Origin: JALZVT01 sp039029135
Lineage (GTDB): Bacteria; Pseudomonadota; Gammaproteobacteria; Pseudomonadales; Azotimanducaceae
Direction: 5' to 3'
Assembly: GCA_039029135.1 (NCBI GenBank)
Contig: JBCCGT010000017.1
Location: forward strand, 1-64,000
Length of the DNA: 64,000 nt
Shown here: positions 25,647 to 35,186 of the stretch, in pieces
Layout: each line of letters opens with the position of its first letter
How positions within the stretch are numbered: the first letter of the stretch is position 1
The notes under the pieces: model-generated
What the model was told of the DNA's origin: nothing
The model's input: only the letters and a program-made list of their open reading frames with translations
Databases searched by the model: none
Translations under genes and position numbers: made by a program

Positions 25647-27109
25647 ACAATCCGGTCAGCATCGAGTATCCGGGTGCCGAATACGACGCGCAGTGGAAGG
25701 CCGCCCTCGAACCCACGGACTACACCAACCCCACACCCAAGTCGCGCTATCACCTGGCGGTGATCGGTGCCGGCCCCGCCGGGCTCATCAGCAGCATCGG
25801 CGCCGCCGGTCTCGGCGCAAACGTCGCGCTGATCGAACGTCATCGGATGGGCGGCGACTGTCTCAACGTGGGCTGCGTCCCCTCCAAGTGTCTGCTGGCG
25901 TACAGCGCGGAGCATCCAGGCGACTTCGACGGCGCCTTCGAACACCTGCGTCGGGTGCGCGCCTCCATTGCGCCGCACGACTCGGTCGACCGCTACACCG
26001 AGGCCGGCGCCGACGTGTTTCTGGGCGATGCCAGCTTCGCGGCGGACGGCTCGCTGCGAGTGGGCGACACCGTGATCAACGCGCGGCGCTATGCCATCTG
26101 CACGGGTGCTGCCGCCGCCGTGCCGCCGATACCCGGCCTGCGCGAGGCTCGGCCGCTGACCAACGAATCGATCTTCGAGCTGCGCGCGAGGCCTGCGCGC
26201 CTGGCCGTGCTGGGCGGCGGACCGATCGGGTGCGAGCTGGCGCAGGCGTTTGCGCGACTGGGCGTCGAGGTGCACCTGTTCGAGATGGCCGATCAGGTGC
26301 TTGCGCTGGAGCCCGCGGCCGCCAGCATCGCGGTGGCCGAGGCCCTTACCGCCAGCGGCGTGACGCTGCACCTGGGTGCCGGCGTGCAGTCCGTCGAGCG
26401 CGCGGCGGAAGACGGACCCGTCGTGGTCGACAACGGGGAAACGCGTATCGAGGCAGACGAAGTGCTCGTCGCGCTCGGCCGGCGGCCGAACACCGACGGC
26501 CTCAACCTCGACGCCGTCGGCGTCAAGCTCAGCGATCGCGGGCTGATCGAGGTGGATGCGAAACTGCGCACCGCGAACGCCAAGATCTATGCGGCGGGCG
26601 ACTGCGCGGCGCAGCTGCAGTTCACGCACCACGCGGACGCGCAGGCGCGGGCGCTAATTCAGAACACGCTGTTCGCCCCCACGGCGAAGGTCGATGCGCT
26701 GGTCGTGCCGCATAGCACCTATACCAGCCCGGAGGTGTCGGGCGTGGGGCAGACGCCGGCGCAGCTCGACGCGGCGGGCGTCGCCTTCGATACCTATCGC
26801 GTGCGCTTCGACGAACTCGATCGAGGCAAGGCGGAGTCCGACGACGTCGGCTTTGCCGAAGTCTGGACGGCGTCGGGCACCGACAAGATTCTCGGCGCGG
26901 TGATCGTTGGGCACGACGCGGGCGAGCAGCTCTCCCCGATCTGCCTGCTGATGAGCAATGGACTCGGGCTTGCGGCCGCTGGCAAGACGATCTTCGCCTA
27001 CCCGACGCGATCCGAGTATCTGAAACGCTTGGCCGATGCGTACAATCGCACTCGATTCACGCCGCTCGCGCAGTCGCTGGCGGCGCGGTGGTTCCGCTGG
27101 CGGGCGTAG
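25643..27109 (+). CDS. FAD-dependent disulphide oxidoreductase, MerA-like
   Basis: A 488-residue flavoprotein of the pyridine nucleotide-disulphide oxidoreductase class I. It has AVIGAGPAGLISSIGAAGLGANVALIERHRMGGDCLNVGCVPSK, containing the FAD-binding site and redox-active CxxxxC (about residues 72-82). NAD binding is LAVLGGGPIGCELAQAFARLG and the FAD C-loop is KIYAAGDCAA. The C-terminus has the YPT motif at the place of the catalytic His-Pro-Thr of lipoamide dehydrogenases, so it is not a true Lpd, and it lacks MerA's C-terminal CysCys pair. The substrate is unknown. Confidence 0.88.
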   Translation: MNNPVSIEYPGAEYDAQWKAALEPTDYTNPTPKSRYHLAVIGAGPAGLISSIGAAGLGANVALIERHRMGGDCLNVGCVPSKCLLAYSAEHPGDFDGAFEHLRRVRASIAPHDSVDRYTEAGADVFLGDASFAADGSLRVGDTVINARRYAICTGAAAAVPPIPGLREARPLTNESIFELRARPARLAVLGGGPIGCELAQAFARLGVEVHLFEMADQVLALEPAAASIAVAEALTASGVTLHLGAGVQSVERAAEDGPVVVDNGETRIEADEVLVALGRRPNTDGLNLDAVGVKLSDRGLIEVDAKLRTANAKIYAAGDCAAQLQFTHHADAQARALIQNTLFAPTAKVDALVVPHSTYTSPEVSGVGQTPAQLDAAGVAFDTYRVRFDELDRGKAESDDVGFAEVWTASGTDKILGAVIVGHDAGEQLSPICLLMSNGLGLAAAGKTIFAYPTRSEYLKRLADAYNRTRFTPLAQSLAARWFRWRA

Positions 27110-27177
27110 TTCGCCTCACAGCGACCTACTAGCGGCAGGCAGAGGGGAGCGCGACGCCGATCGGGCGATCGCAGACG

Positions 27178-28398
27178 ATGGCATTGCAGAAACTTCGGCA
27201 GATCGGCCCGGGTGCGCTGGTCGCCGCCGCCTTTATCGGCCCGGGCACCGTGACGGTCTGCACGCTGGCCGGCGCCAACTACGGCTACGCGCTGCTGTGG
27301 GCGCTGGTCTTCGCCACGATCGCGACCATCGTCTTTCAGGAGATGGCCGGCCGCCTGGGCACGATCTCCCGGCTGGGACTCGGCGAGGCGCTGGCCTCTC
27401 TGCTTGGCCGGTCGGCGTTTCGCTGGCCGCTGTTTGCGATCATTCTGGTCGCGCTCTATGCCGGTAACGCGGCCTATCAGGCGGGCAATCTATCCGGCGC
27501 GGCGCTCGGCGTTGAGGCCATGCTCGGTGATGCGACAGACCTGACGGCGCCGACCGTCGGGGGACTGTCGCTGCTCGCCGGTCTCGCGCTGTGGTATGGC
27601 AGCTATCGCCAGGTCGAGAAGCTGCTGATCGGGCTTGTCGCGTTCATGGCCTGCGCCTTCGTCGGCAGCTTCGTCGCAAGCGACCCCGACCTCGCGGCGA
27701 TCGGTCGCGGGCTGGTCGTGCCGACGCTACCGGCAGGCAGTCTGCTGACCGTCGTTGCGCTCATCGGCACGACGGTCGTGCCTTATAACCTGTTCCTGCA
27801 CGCATCTGCCGCCAAGGCGCGCTGGCGCGGCGCTGAGGACCTCGCCGCGGCGCGCACCGACTCGATGCTGTCAATCGGACTCGGCGGGCTGGTGTCTATC
27901 CTCATCGTGTCGACCGCGTCTGCCGGCCTGTTCGCGCGCGGCCTGCGCGCGGACAGCGCCGTCGACATGGCGGTGCAGCTCGAGCCGCTGTTCGGCTCGG
28001 CGTCGCGCTATCTGCTGGGTGCCGGTCTGCTGGCCGCCGGATTTAGCAGCGCCTTGACGGCCCCCATGGCAACGGCGTTCGCCGTCACCGAGATCTTTCC
28101 GGCGCGGCGCCTGCCCGCCGCGACGCTGTTTCGCATCATCAGCCTCAGCGTGCTGCTCATCGGTGCCGGCTTCGCGCTAAGCGGCGTGAAACCCATCAGC
28201 ATCATCGTTGCCGCACAGTTCGCGAATGGGCTGCTGCTGCCAGTGATCGGCGGGTTCTTGTTGTACGCCGTCAATCAGCGAGCGCTGCTCGGCGAACATC
28301 GCAATGGATGGCTCGCGAACCTGCTTGGCACGTCCGTGTTCCTGGTCTCGCTGGGCCTGGGCGCGCGGCTGGTCCTGCGCTCCGTCGGCGCGCTCTGA
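27178..28398 (+). CDS. Nramp-family transporter with altered metal-site motifs
   Basis: 406 residues with about eleven membrane helices. The first helix has FIGPGTVTVC where classical MntH/Nramp have DPGN, and the sixth has TTVVPYNLFLHA where they have MPHN. The remaining family features (EMAGRLG, GNAAYQAGNLSGA, AVTEIFPAR) are present. The substitutions remove the Asp and Met that bind Mn2+ and Fe2+ in classical members, so a different metal or mechanism is likely. It starts 68 bp after the flavoprotein gene without overlap. Confidence 0.88.
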   Translation: MALQKLRQIGPGALVAAAFIGPGTVTVCTLAGANYGYALLWALVFATIATIVFQEMAGRLGTISRLGLGEALASLLGRSAFRWPLFAIILVALYAGNAAYQAGNLSGAALGVEAMLGDATDLTAPTVGGLSLLAGLALWYGSYRQVEKLLIGLVAFMACAFVGSFVASDPDLAAIGRGLVVPTLPAGSLLTVVALIGTTVVPYNLFLHASAAKARWRGAEDLAAARTDSMLSIGLGGLVSILIVSTASAGLFARGLRADSAVDMAVQLEPLFGSASRYLLGAGLLAAGFSSALTAPMATAFAVTEIFPARRLPAATLFRIISLSVLLIGAGFALSGVKPISIIVAAQFANGLLLPVIGGFLLYAVNQRALLGEHRNGWLANLLGTSVFLVSLGLGARLVLRSVGAL

Positions 28399-28457
28399 CG
28401 GCTGTAATCCGGCCGCAACGCGGCTACATTAGCGCCTTCCAGGTTGTGTCGGCACCC

Positions 28458-29774
28458 GTGAGCGAAGCCTCCAAGTCTTTCTATACCCCGGCGACTGCCA
28501 TCGCCGTCGTCATGGCCAACATGATCGGTACCGGCGTGTTCACGAGTCTCGGCTTTCAGCTAGCGGATATTCGCTCGCCGTTCGTGCTGCTGCTGTTGTG
28601 GGTCGTCGGTGGCGTCACCGCGCTGTGCGGCGCCCTCTGCTACGCGGAGCTTGGTTCAGCCCTACCGCGATCCGGCGGCGAGTATCACTTCCTCGGCCGG
28701 GTGCTGCACCCTTCGCTTGGATTCGTCGCGGGCTGGGTCTCGGCCACTATCGGTTTCGCGGCGCCCTCGGCTCTCGCGGCCATGACCTTTGCGGCCTACC
28801 TCGATTCCGTTTTTCCCGGGCTCAATCGCACGGTTGCCGCCTGCGTGCTCGTGGTCGCGCTGATTGCGCTGCACGCCAGCAGCCGTCGCAGCAGCGGGGC
28901 AACCCAGCGCTGGTTCACCTGGCTGAAGATCGCGCTGATCGTCGGCTTCTGCGCGCTCGCGCTCTGGCTCGTGCCGGCCGTGCAGCCGGTGTCCTTCGCG
29001 CCGGCCGCGGGGGACGGTGCCTTGCTGACCGGCGGCGCGTTCGCGGTGTCGCTGATCTACGTGAGCTACGCGTACACAGGCTGGAACGCCGCGACCTACC
29101 TCAGCGGCGAGCTGGCCGCGCCGCAGAAATCGCTCGCGCCCGTGCTGGTCATCGGTACGGCGGTAGTGCTGTTGCTGTATCTGCTGCTGAACGCCACGTT
29201 TTTGCTGACGGCGCCGATGGCGGCGATGGCGGGGCAGGTCGAGGTGGGCTTTATCTCGGCACAGCATGCGTTTGGCGGTGTCGGCGCGAGCATCATGGGG
29301 CTGTTGCTGTCGGCCCTGCTGATCTCCACGGTTAGTGCTATGACCCTCGCCGGTCCCAGGGTTTTGCAGGTCGTCGGCGAGGACTATCCGCTGTTCGCCG
29401 CACTCGGTCGCACCAACGCGAGCGGCGTGCCCCGCAACGCGGTCATGGTGCAGGGGCTGCTGACGCTCGCGTTCATCGTTAGCGCTTCCTTTGAGGCGAT
29501 TTTGCTGTTTGCCGGTTTCACGCTGGCGGTCAATACCGCGGCGGTGGTTGTTGCGCTGTTCGTGCTGCGTCGTACAGAGCCCGATCTAGAGCGCCCGTTC
29601 CGCGTACCGCTGTATCCGCTGCCTGCCTTGATCTACCTCGGCATTACACTGTGGACCGCCTTCTACGTGGTGCGCGAGAACCCCGCCGAGGCCGGCTGGG
29701 GGGTCGCAATCTTCGCCCTGGGCGGGGTCGCCTACGTCATCGCCCGCAGGATCGGCAGCAAGCCGGTCGATTGA
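28458..29774 (+). CDS. APC-superfamily amino acid permease
   Basis: 438 residues from a GTG at 28458; an in-frame ATG at 28308 lies inside the previous gene. Helix 1 has the APC loop ANMIGTGVFTSLGFQ, followed by LCYAELGSALPRSGGEYHFLGR, the helix 2-3 signature. About twelve membrane helices. ISLIYVSYAYTGWNAATYLSGEL in helix 6 is typical of the basic-amino-acid or polyamine group. It is likely an amino acid/H+ symporter or exchanger of the inner membrane. It is followed 3 bp later by the ROK kinase. Confidence 0.88.
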   Translation: MSEASKSFYTPATAIAVVMANMIGTGVFTSLGFQLADIRSPFVLLLLWVVGGVTALCGALCYAELGSALPRSGGEYHFLGRVLHPSLGFVAGWVSATIGFAAPSALAAMTFAAYLDSVFPGLNRTVAACVLVVALIALHASSRRSSGATQRWFTWLKIALIVGFCALALWLVPAVQPVSFAPAAGDGALLTGGAFAVSLIYVSYAYTGWNAATYLSGELAAPQKSLAPVLVIGTAVVLLLYLLLNATFLLTAPMAAMAGQVEVGFISAQHAFGGVGASIMGLLLSALLISTVSAMTLAGPRVLQVVGEDYPLFAALGRTNASGVPRNAVMVQGLLTLAFIVSASFEAILLFAGFTLAVNTAAVVVALFVLRRTEPDLERPFRVPLYPLPALIYLGITLWTAFYVVRENPAEAGWGVAIFALGGVAYVIARRIGSKPVD

Positions 29775-29777
29775 GCC

Positions 29778-30680
29778 ATGCGTGTCGGCATCGATCTGGG
29801 CGGCACTAAGATCGAGGGTATCGTGCTGGACGATGCCGGCAAGATCGCGCTGCGGCGGCGGGTGGATTCGCCCAGCCACAGCTATGACGCGATCATCGAG
29901 GCGATCGGTGCGCTCGTCGAATCCCTGGAGACTGAAGTCGGGCAACCTCGGGGCGCGTTGCGCGTGGGCTGCGGTACGCCCGGCGCGCTGCAGCCAGCCA
30001 CGGGGACCATGAAGAACTGCAACAGCGTCGTGCTGAACGGTCGGCCGCTGCTTGCCGACCTGCAGCTACGGCTCGGCCAGCGGGTGCGTATTGCGAACGA
30101 TGCCGATTGCTTTGCGCTGTCGGAGGCGACCGACGGCGCGGCTAGCGGCGCGGCGACCGTGTTCGGCGTGATCCTGGGCACGGGCGTGGGCGGCGGCATC
30201 GTCGTGCGACAGAAGCTGCTGCGGGGACCGAACGCTATCGCGGGAGAGTGGGGCCATACGCCGATGCCTTATCTCGGTAGTGGCGGTGCGCCGCGCGAGG
30301 ATGAGCTGGTCCCGATGGATTGCTACTGCGGTCGGCGCGGCTGCGTTGAGACGTTTCTGTCTGGCCCCGCGCTGGGTCGCATCGTCAGCCAGCTGACGGG
30401 TCGCGAGGTCAGCGCGCGGGACGTGTTCTCAGCACCCGAGCTGCGCGACGTTCGGGAACTCTATGCCAGCCTGCTGGCGCGCGCGCTCGCGCAGGTCATC
30501 AATCTACTGGATCCGGACGTCGTCGTGCTCGGGGGCGGGCTGTCGAATCAGCGCTGGCTGTACGAGCGGGTGCCGGCGCTCTGGGGACCGTTCCTCTTCA
30601 GCCCAGACTGTGCAACCGAGCTGGTCGCGCCGCGTTTTGGCGACAGCTCTGGCGTGCGCGGCGCGGCCTGGCTGTGGTAG
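29778..30680 (+). CDS. ROK family sugar kinase
   Basis: A 300-residue ROK kinase, fructokinase (Mak) or N-acetylhexosamine kinase type. It starts MRVGIDLGGTKIEGIVLDD, the ATP phosphate-binding loop. RIANDADCFALSE holds the catalytic Asp, GVILGTGVGGGIVVR and GEWGHTPMP the sugar-binding motifs, and MDCYCGRRGCVETFLSGPAL the zinc-binding CxCGxxGCxE. Length is typical. Adjacent to the APC permease by 3 bp, though a kinase-permease substrate link is not implied. Confidence 0.9.
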   Translation: MRVGIDLGGTKIEGIVLDDAGKIALRRRVDSPSHSYDAIIEAIGALVESLETEVGQPRGALRVGCGTPGALQPATGTMKNCNSVVLNGRPLLADLQLRLGQRVRIANDADCFALSEATDGAASGAATVFGVILGTGVGGGIVVRQKLLRGPNAIAGEWGHTPMPYLGSGGAPREDELVPMDCYCGRRGCVETFLSGPALGRIVSQLTGREVSARDVFSAPELRDVRELYASLLARALAQVINLLDPDVVVLGGGLSNQRWLYERVPALWGPFLFSPDCATELVAPRFGDSSGVRGAAWLW

Positions 30681-30717
30681 CCGGCCGCGCGCTGCATTGG
30701 TGTGCGTTCGCCGCCGG

Positions 30718-31326
30718 CTAGATGACGGTCAGCGTGCCGCGCATCGCGACCCAGTGACCCGGGAAGGTACAGACGTAGGTGTACTCTCCGGCGGGCATGT
30801 CCAGCGCGAAGCTAATGGTGTCGGTTTCGCCGCCGCCGATGACCTTTGTCTTGGCGATCACGCGATCGTCGGGGGGCACGTAGCCAGCCTCGGCACCGGC
30901 GGCGATTCCCGCCATGCCGATTTCCTGTGCGGTGCCCTTCGGCACCAGAACCCAGTTGTGACCCATCGTCGCCGCCGGCATGTTGCCGGTGTGCTTCAGG
31001 GTCAGGCTAAACGTGCCGCAGGACAACGACGCGGTGAGTTCGGTGACGTCGAACATGAGGGTGTCGCCGACTGTGACCGTTGCTTCGCAGTCTGACGCCC
31101 CAGCGACGGTCTCAGCCACGTCGTCTACCGCAGCTGCTACCGTGGCAGCCGCGCTTTTTGCGGCGTCCTGCGCAGCGTCCTGTACCTGGCTCGCCGCATC
31201 GGCCGCCGCTGCGGTCGCGTCGTTCGTCGACGCAGAGTCGCCGCAGCCCAGCAGGGCGATCCCGGCGAGCAGCAAGACGCCCGCGCGCGCGGCGAGATTG
31301 TTCGTAAGACCCAGGGTCCGGTACAT
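30718..31326 (-). CDS. azurin, lipoprotein with Ala-rich linker
   Basis: 202 residues from the ATG at 31326 with AGGAT upstream. Signal peptide with lipobox LLGC (Cys28), then an approximately 55-residue Ala/Asp-rich linker, then the azurin cupredoxin domain starting DCEATVTVGDTLMFDV. The type 1 copper ligands are seen as His in GHNWVLVP and the C-terminal Cys-His-Met set in CTFPGHWVAMRGTL. It is a periplasmic, membrane-tethered electron carrier. Its redox partner is not encoded nearby. Confidence 0.92.
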   Translation of the reverse strand: MYRTLGLTNNLAARAGVLLLAGIALLGCGDSASTNDATAAAADAASQVQDAAQDAAKSAAATVAAAVDDVAETVAGASDCEATVTVGDTLMFDVTELTASLSCGTFSLTLKHTGNMPAATMGHNWVLVPKGTAQEIGMAGIAAGAEAGYVPPDDRVIAKTKVIGGGETDTISFALDMPAGEYTYVCTFPGHWVAMRGTLTVI

Positions 31327-31466
31327 CGCTTTATCCTGATAGTGAATGAACGGCGCCATGGTCTTGCAAGCACAGGGTGTTGTCTAGCGCTCGCGCGTCT
31401 GCACGGCGACGAAAAACGGTAGACGACGCAACGACTTACGTGCGCCTGCCTGTCTTTGCCCGGGGT

Positions 31467-31838
31467 TCAGGCGGCGCCGGTCTCGCCCGCGTCGCAGACC
31501 TCAGAGCGCGTCAGAAAACGCCGTCCCGTGCCGTTGTCGAGCGAGAACATGCCGCCGATGCCCGGCACGACATCGATGATGAGCTGCGTGTGTGACCAGC
31601 GCTCGAACTGTTCGGCGCTCATGTAGAACGGCACGCCGCCGATCTCGCCGAGCTGATGGTCCACCGACCCGAGCGGAAAATCGCTGCGCGGCAGGCACAT
31701 CGGCGAGCTGCCGTCGCAGCAGCCGCCCGACTGGTGAAAGATCAGATCGTCGCCGTGGCGCTGACGAATCTCGCGAATCAGCTCGAGCGCTGCCGCGGTT
31801 GCGGTCACGCCGCCGGCGATGGCGTCTGCTGCCGCCAT
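31467..31838 (-). CDS. DUF779 family protein, aldehyde-dehydrogenase-associated
   Basis: A 123-residue protein with the DUF779 core: LIFHQSGGCCDGSSPMC, GEIGGVPFYMSAEQFERWSHTQLIIDVVPGIGGMFSLDN and GRRFLTRSEVCD. Four cysteines (GGCCDG, MC and EVC) suggest a metal or redox site. The family is regularly found beside acetaldehyde-type aldehyde dehydrogenases; here it starts 5 bp after the dehydrogenase stop. Its role is not established. Confidence 0.88.
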   Translation of the reverse strand: MAAADAIAGGVTATAAALELIREIRQRHGDDLIFHQSGGCCDGSSPMCLPRSDFPLGSVDHQLGEIGGVPFYMSAEQFERWSHTQLIIDVVPGIGGMFSLDNGTGRRFLTRSEVCDAGETGAA

Positions 31839-31842
31839 CGCG

Positions 31843-33390
31843 CTAGAAGAAGCCCATGGGATTCTCGTCGTAAGACACCAGCAGATTTTTCGTCTGCCGA
31901 TAGTGTTCGAGCATCATCTTGTGGTTTTCGCGGCCGATCCCGGAACTCTTGTAGCCGCCGAACGCGGCGTGCGCAGGGTAGTGGTGATAGCAGTTGGTCC
32001 ACACCCGTCCGGCCTTGATGCCGCGCCCCATGCGAAACGCCCGGCTGGCGTCTCTGGTCCAGACGCCCGCGCCCAGTCCGTACAGCGTGTCGTTGGCGAT
32101 CGCCAGCGCGTCGGCTTCGTCCTTGAAGGTCGTCACGGAGACGACGGGACCGAAGATCTCTTCTTGGAAGATCCGCATGCCGTTTTCGCCCTTGAACACG
32201 GTCGGCTCGATGTAAAAGCCGCCCGCCAATTCCCCGTCGAGTTCTGCGCGCTTGCCGCCGGCCAGCACCTCGGCGCCCTCGTCGCGCCCGAGCTGCAGAT
32301 AGCTGGTGATCTTCTCCATCTGTTCCTGGGAGCACTGCGCGCCGAGCATGGTGTCGGCGGCTAGCGGATGCCCCTGCTTGATGGCCTTTACCCGCTCCAG
32401 CGCGCGCGCCATGAAGTCGCTGTAGATCGATTCCTGGATCAGCGCCCGACTAGGGCAGGTGCAGACCTCGCCCTGGTTGAGGGCGAACATGGTGAACCCC
32501 TCCAGACACTTGTCGAAGAACGCGTCGTCCTGATTCATGACGTCCTCGAAGAAGACGTTCGGACTCTTGCCGCCGAGTTCCAGCGTGACCGGAATGATGT
32601 TCTGACTCGCGTACTGCATGATCATGCGGCCGGTCGTGGTCTCGCCGGTAAACGCGACCTTCGCGACCCGGCTGCTCGAGGCCAGCGGCTTGCCGGCCTC
32701 CAGGCCGAAGCCGTTGACGACGTTGACGACGCCGGCCGGCAGCAGATCGGCGATCAGCCCCATCATCACCATGATTGAGGCGGGCGTCTGTTCGGCGGGC
32801 TTCAAGACGACACAGTTACCCGCGGCGAGCGCCGGCGCCAGCTTCCACACCGCCATCAGCAGCGGAAAGTTCCAGGGAATGATCTGGCCGACGACGCCGA
32901 GCGGCTCGTGAAAGTGATACGCGTAGTGCTGCGCATCGATTTCCGATATCGATCCTTCTTCGGTGCGAATACAGGCCGCGAAGTAGCGAAAGTGGTCGAT
33001 GGCCAAGGGCAGATCGGCGGCCGTTGTTTCGCGAATCGGCTTGCCGTTGTCGATGCTCTCGGCGACGGCCAGCGTTTGCAGGTTGGCTTCCAGCCGGTCC
33101 GCGATCTTGTTCAGAATGCCGGCGCGTTCGGCCGGCGATGTGCGACCCCAGGCGTCGGCGGCGGCGTGTGCGGCGTCGAGGGCCGCCTCGATGTCGGCTT
33201 CGCCGGAGCGGGCGACCTGGCAAAACGCGGTCCCGGTGATGGGCGTGACGTTGTCGAAGTACTCGCCAGACTGCGGCGCCACGAAATCGCCGTTGATGAA
33301 ATTGTCGTACGCGGACTGCTGGTAGGGGTTGTCGAGGTCGAACTTCGACAAACTGCTGCTCAGGCTCAACACATCGTCTGGATTGTTCAT
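31843..33390 (-). CDS. NAD-dependent aldehyde dehydrogenase
   Basis: 515 residues from the ATG at 33390, preceded by GAGGAAG. NAD-binding GQIIPWNFPLLMAVWKLAPALAAGN, FTGETTTGRMIMQYA, the catalytic Glu in VTLELGGKSPN and Cys in GEVCTCPSRALIQ all match. Residues 9-18 upstream and the length fit the AldB/ExaC acetaldehyde dehydrogenase group. It oxidises aldehydes to acids using NAD(P). Operon with DUF779. The separate CYP153-like gene could generate alcohols and aldehydes, but it is 20 kb away. Confidence 0.92.
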   Translation of the reverse strand: MNNPDDVLSLSSSLSKFDLDNPYQQSAYDNFINGDFVAPQSGEYFDNVTPITGTAFCQVARSGEADIEAALDAAHAAADAWGRTSPAERAGILNKIADRLEANLQTLAVAESIDNGKPIRETTAADLPLAIDHFRYFAACIRTEEGSISEIDAQHYAYHFHEPLGVVGQIIPWNFPLLMAVWKLAPALAAGNCVVLKPAEQTPASIMVMMGLIADLLPAGVVNVVNGFGLEAGKPLASSSRVAKVAFTGETTTGRMIMQYASQNIIPVTLELGGKSPNVFFEDVMNQDDAFFDKCLEGFTMFALNQGEVCTCPSRALIQESIYSDFMARALERVKAIKQGHPLAADTMLGAQCSQEQMEKITSYLQLGRDEGAEVLAGGKRAELDGELAGGFYIEPTVFKGENGMRIFQEEIFGPVVSVTTFKDEADALAIANDTLYGLGAGVWTRDASRAFRMGRGIKAGRVWTNCYHHYPAHAAFGGYKSSGIGRENHKMMLEHYRQTKNLLVSYDENPMGFF

Positions 33391-33688
33391 TGGCGCTTCC
33401 TCGAAGTGCGTTTCGTCTCGGCAGGGACGAGTCCTGACGCTAGTCCTCGCCGGACCCGAAAGCAAGAAGCGGTGCGTCCACTGAGTTTGTGCGCTTCGCG
33501 CGCCTATCGTGCTAGGGTCCTTGCGATGACGGCCCGTGTGCCAATCAACGATTTTCTGCTACCGCGAGACCGCTGTACGCCTTGCGATAAAGCTTGGTCT
33601 ACTTTGGTAGACGCACGGCCACCGCAAACTGCCGACTGAGATCGGGACGAGCATCCAGGAACGCAGTGGTTAACACCCGGGGAATGCC
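33391..33688. other. intergenic region between divergent genes
   Basis: About 300 bp between aldehyde dehydrogenase and DUF2779. It should contain both divergent promoters. A short hairpin GTCTAC-TTTG-GTAGAC occurs near 33597-33612. No gene seen. Confidence 0.4.
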
Positions 33689-35107
33689 GTGCGGCTAACC
33701 AAAACGAATTTCATCCAGTATCTCAGATGCCCCAAGTCGCTTTGGCTGCTGCTCAACGAACCTGATGCCTATCCCACGGGCGAGACCTCCGCATTCTTGC
33801 AGAAGCTCATCGATGAAGGCTACGAGGTTGAGCGCGTCGTGGCGAAGTACTTTGCCCAGGCTCAGGGGCGCACGGCGGATCTGCAGCGGGTCTTCGAAAC
33901 GTCGGATGGGCTCTATGCGCGTGCGGATGCGTTCGAGGTAAACGCAGACGGACAGCGCATACTGTATGAGATCAAGTCCTCCACCAGGGTAAAGACCGAT
34001 GCCTCCCACAACCACCTGAAGGATGCCTGCTTCCAGATCATTTGCGCCGAGCGCAGCGGCCAAGCGATCGACGCTGTCTACCTTGTTTATCTGAACGGTA
34101 ACTACGTCCGCGCGGGCGACGTCAGGCCCGAAGAACTGCTGGTGTTTGAGGACGTGACGCCGCGCGTCCGTGCCATTGAGGCGGATACGGCGGTCGAGAT
34201 GGATTCTGCGCTGGCGCTGCTGCAGCAGGCCGATATCGATCGTTCGGGGTGCAGCTGTCTGGAGCGGTCCCGCGCTCAGCACTGCGATGCTTTTGCGTTT
34301 TTCAATCCGGACCTACCAGCACTATCGCTGTATAGCCTGCCCAGATTGCGCGACACCGCACGCGCGCGTCTGCTGGCGGCTGGGCTGCACGACCTGCGGC
34401 TGATCCCGGACGACCACGGGCTGAGCGCGAAACAGGCGGCGTTGGTTCGCTCTGCGAAGGCCGGAGCGCCCAACATCGATCGGGCGGGCGTACGTCGATT
34501 TCTCGATGCGCTGCGCTTTCCACTGTACTTCCTGGACTACGAGACCTACTCGGCGGCTGTTCCTTTCCTCGATGGCACGCGACCACACCGACACTTCGTC
34601 GTGCAGTATTCGCTGCATATTCTGCGCGCAGACGGCGCGCTCGAGCATCGCGAGTACCTGGAGCGGGAGGCCCGTTTGCCGGACAGGCTGCTCGATCGGC
34701 TGGTGACAGATCTGGGTCTGCAAGGTAGCGTTCTGTCTTGGCATGCGTCCTTCGAGCGCACGCAGAACACTGAGATGGCGCGGCTGTTTCCCGAACGAGC
34801 CGACTTTCTGGATGAGCTCAATCGGCGGATGGTCGATCTCGAAGACGTCTTCAAGGATGCGTACGTTGATGCCCGCTTTGGCGGCTCGACGTCGATCAAG
34901 AAGGTGTTGCCCGTCGTCTGCCCCGATCTCAGCTACGAGGCGCTAGACGTTCAAGACGGCGCAGCCGCGATGGATGCCTGGCGCAAGATGGTGGATTCGA
35001 CGGGCGAGACCGGCGACGCGATAGCGCAGAGCCTGCGCGGCTACTGCAGGCTTGATACCTTGGCGATGGTGGAGATCTACAGATTTCTGCTCGGGATCGA
35101 TCCGTGA
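33689..35107 (+). CDS. DUF2779 protein: Cas4-like PD-(D/E)XK nuclease fused to a DEDD exonuclease-like domain
   Basis: 472 residues from GTG. The N-terminal half looks like a Cas4/RecB-type nuclease: Cys14 in YLRCPKSLW and Cys188, Cys190, Cys199 near the end of the domain could hold an iron-sulphur cluster, as in Cas4 and AddB. Asp80 in ARADAFEV and the E94-x-K96 pair in ILYEIKSST form the nuclease core. From about residue 278 FLDYETYSAAVPF begins a DnaQ/RNase H-like domain with the DEDD first-motif Asp-Glu. The C-terminal CRLDTLAMVEIYRFLLG supplies the later Asp motif. The role is unknown; a DNA repair or defence function is inferred from the domains. Confidence 0.8.
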   Translation: MRLTKTNFIQYLRCPKSLWLLLNEPDAYPTGETSAFLQKLIDEGYEVERVVAKYFAQAQGRTADLQRVFETSDGLYARADAFEVNADGQRILYEIKSSTRVKTDASHNHLKDACFQIICAERSGQAIDAVYLVYLNGNYVRAGDVRPEELLVFEDVTPRVRAIEADTAVEMDSALALLQQADIDRSGCSCLERSRAQHCDAFAFFNPDLPALSLYSLPRLRDTARARLLAAGLHDLRLIPDDHGLSAKQAALVRSAKAGAPNIDRAGVRRFLDALRFPLYFLDYETYSAAVPFLDGTRPHRHFVVQYSLHILRADGALEHREYLEREARLPDRLLDRLVTDLGLQGSVLSWHASFERTQNTEMARLFPERADFLDELNRRMVDLEDVFKDAYVDARFGGSTSIKKVLPVVCPDLSYEALDVQDGAAAMDAWRKMVDSTGETGDAIAQSLRGYCRLDTLAMVEIYRFLLGIDP

Positions 35108-35186
35108 GAACTGTTGAAAGCACGGTTGCCGGCTTGGTGACGAAGTCCGGATTTCTCGGAACGTTCCTCAGGACGATGGATTTGAT

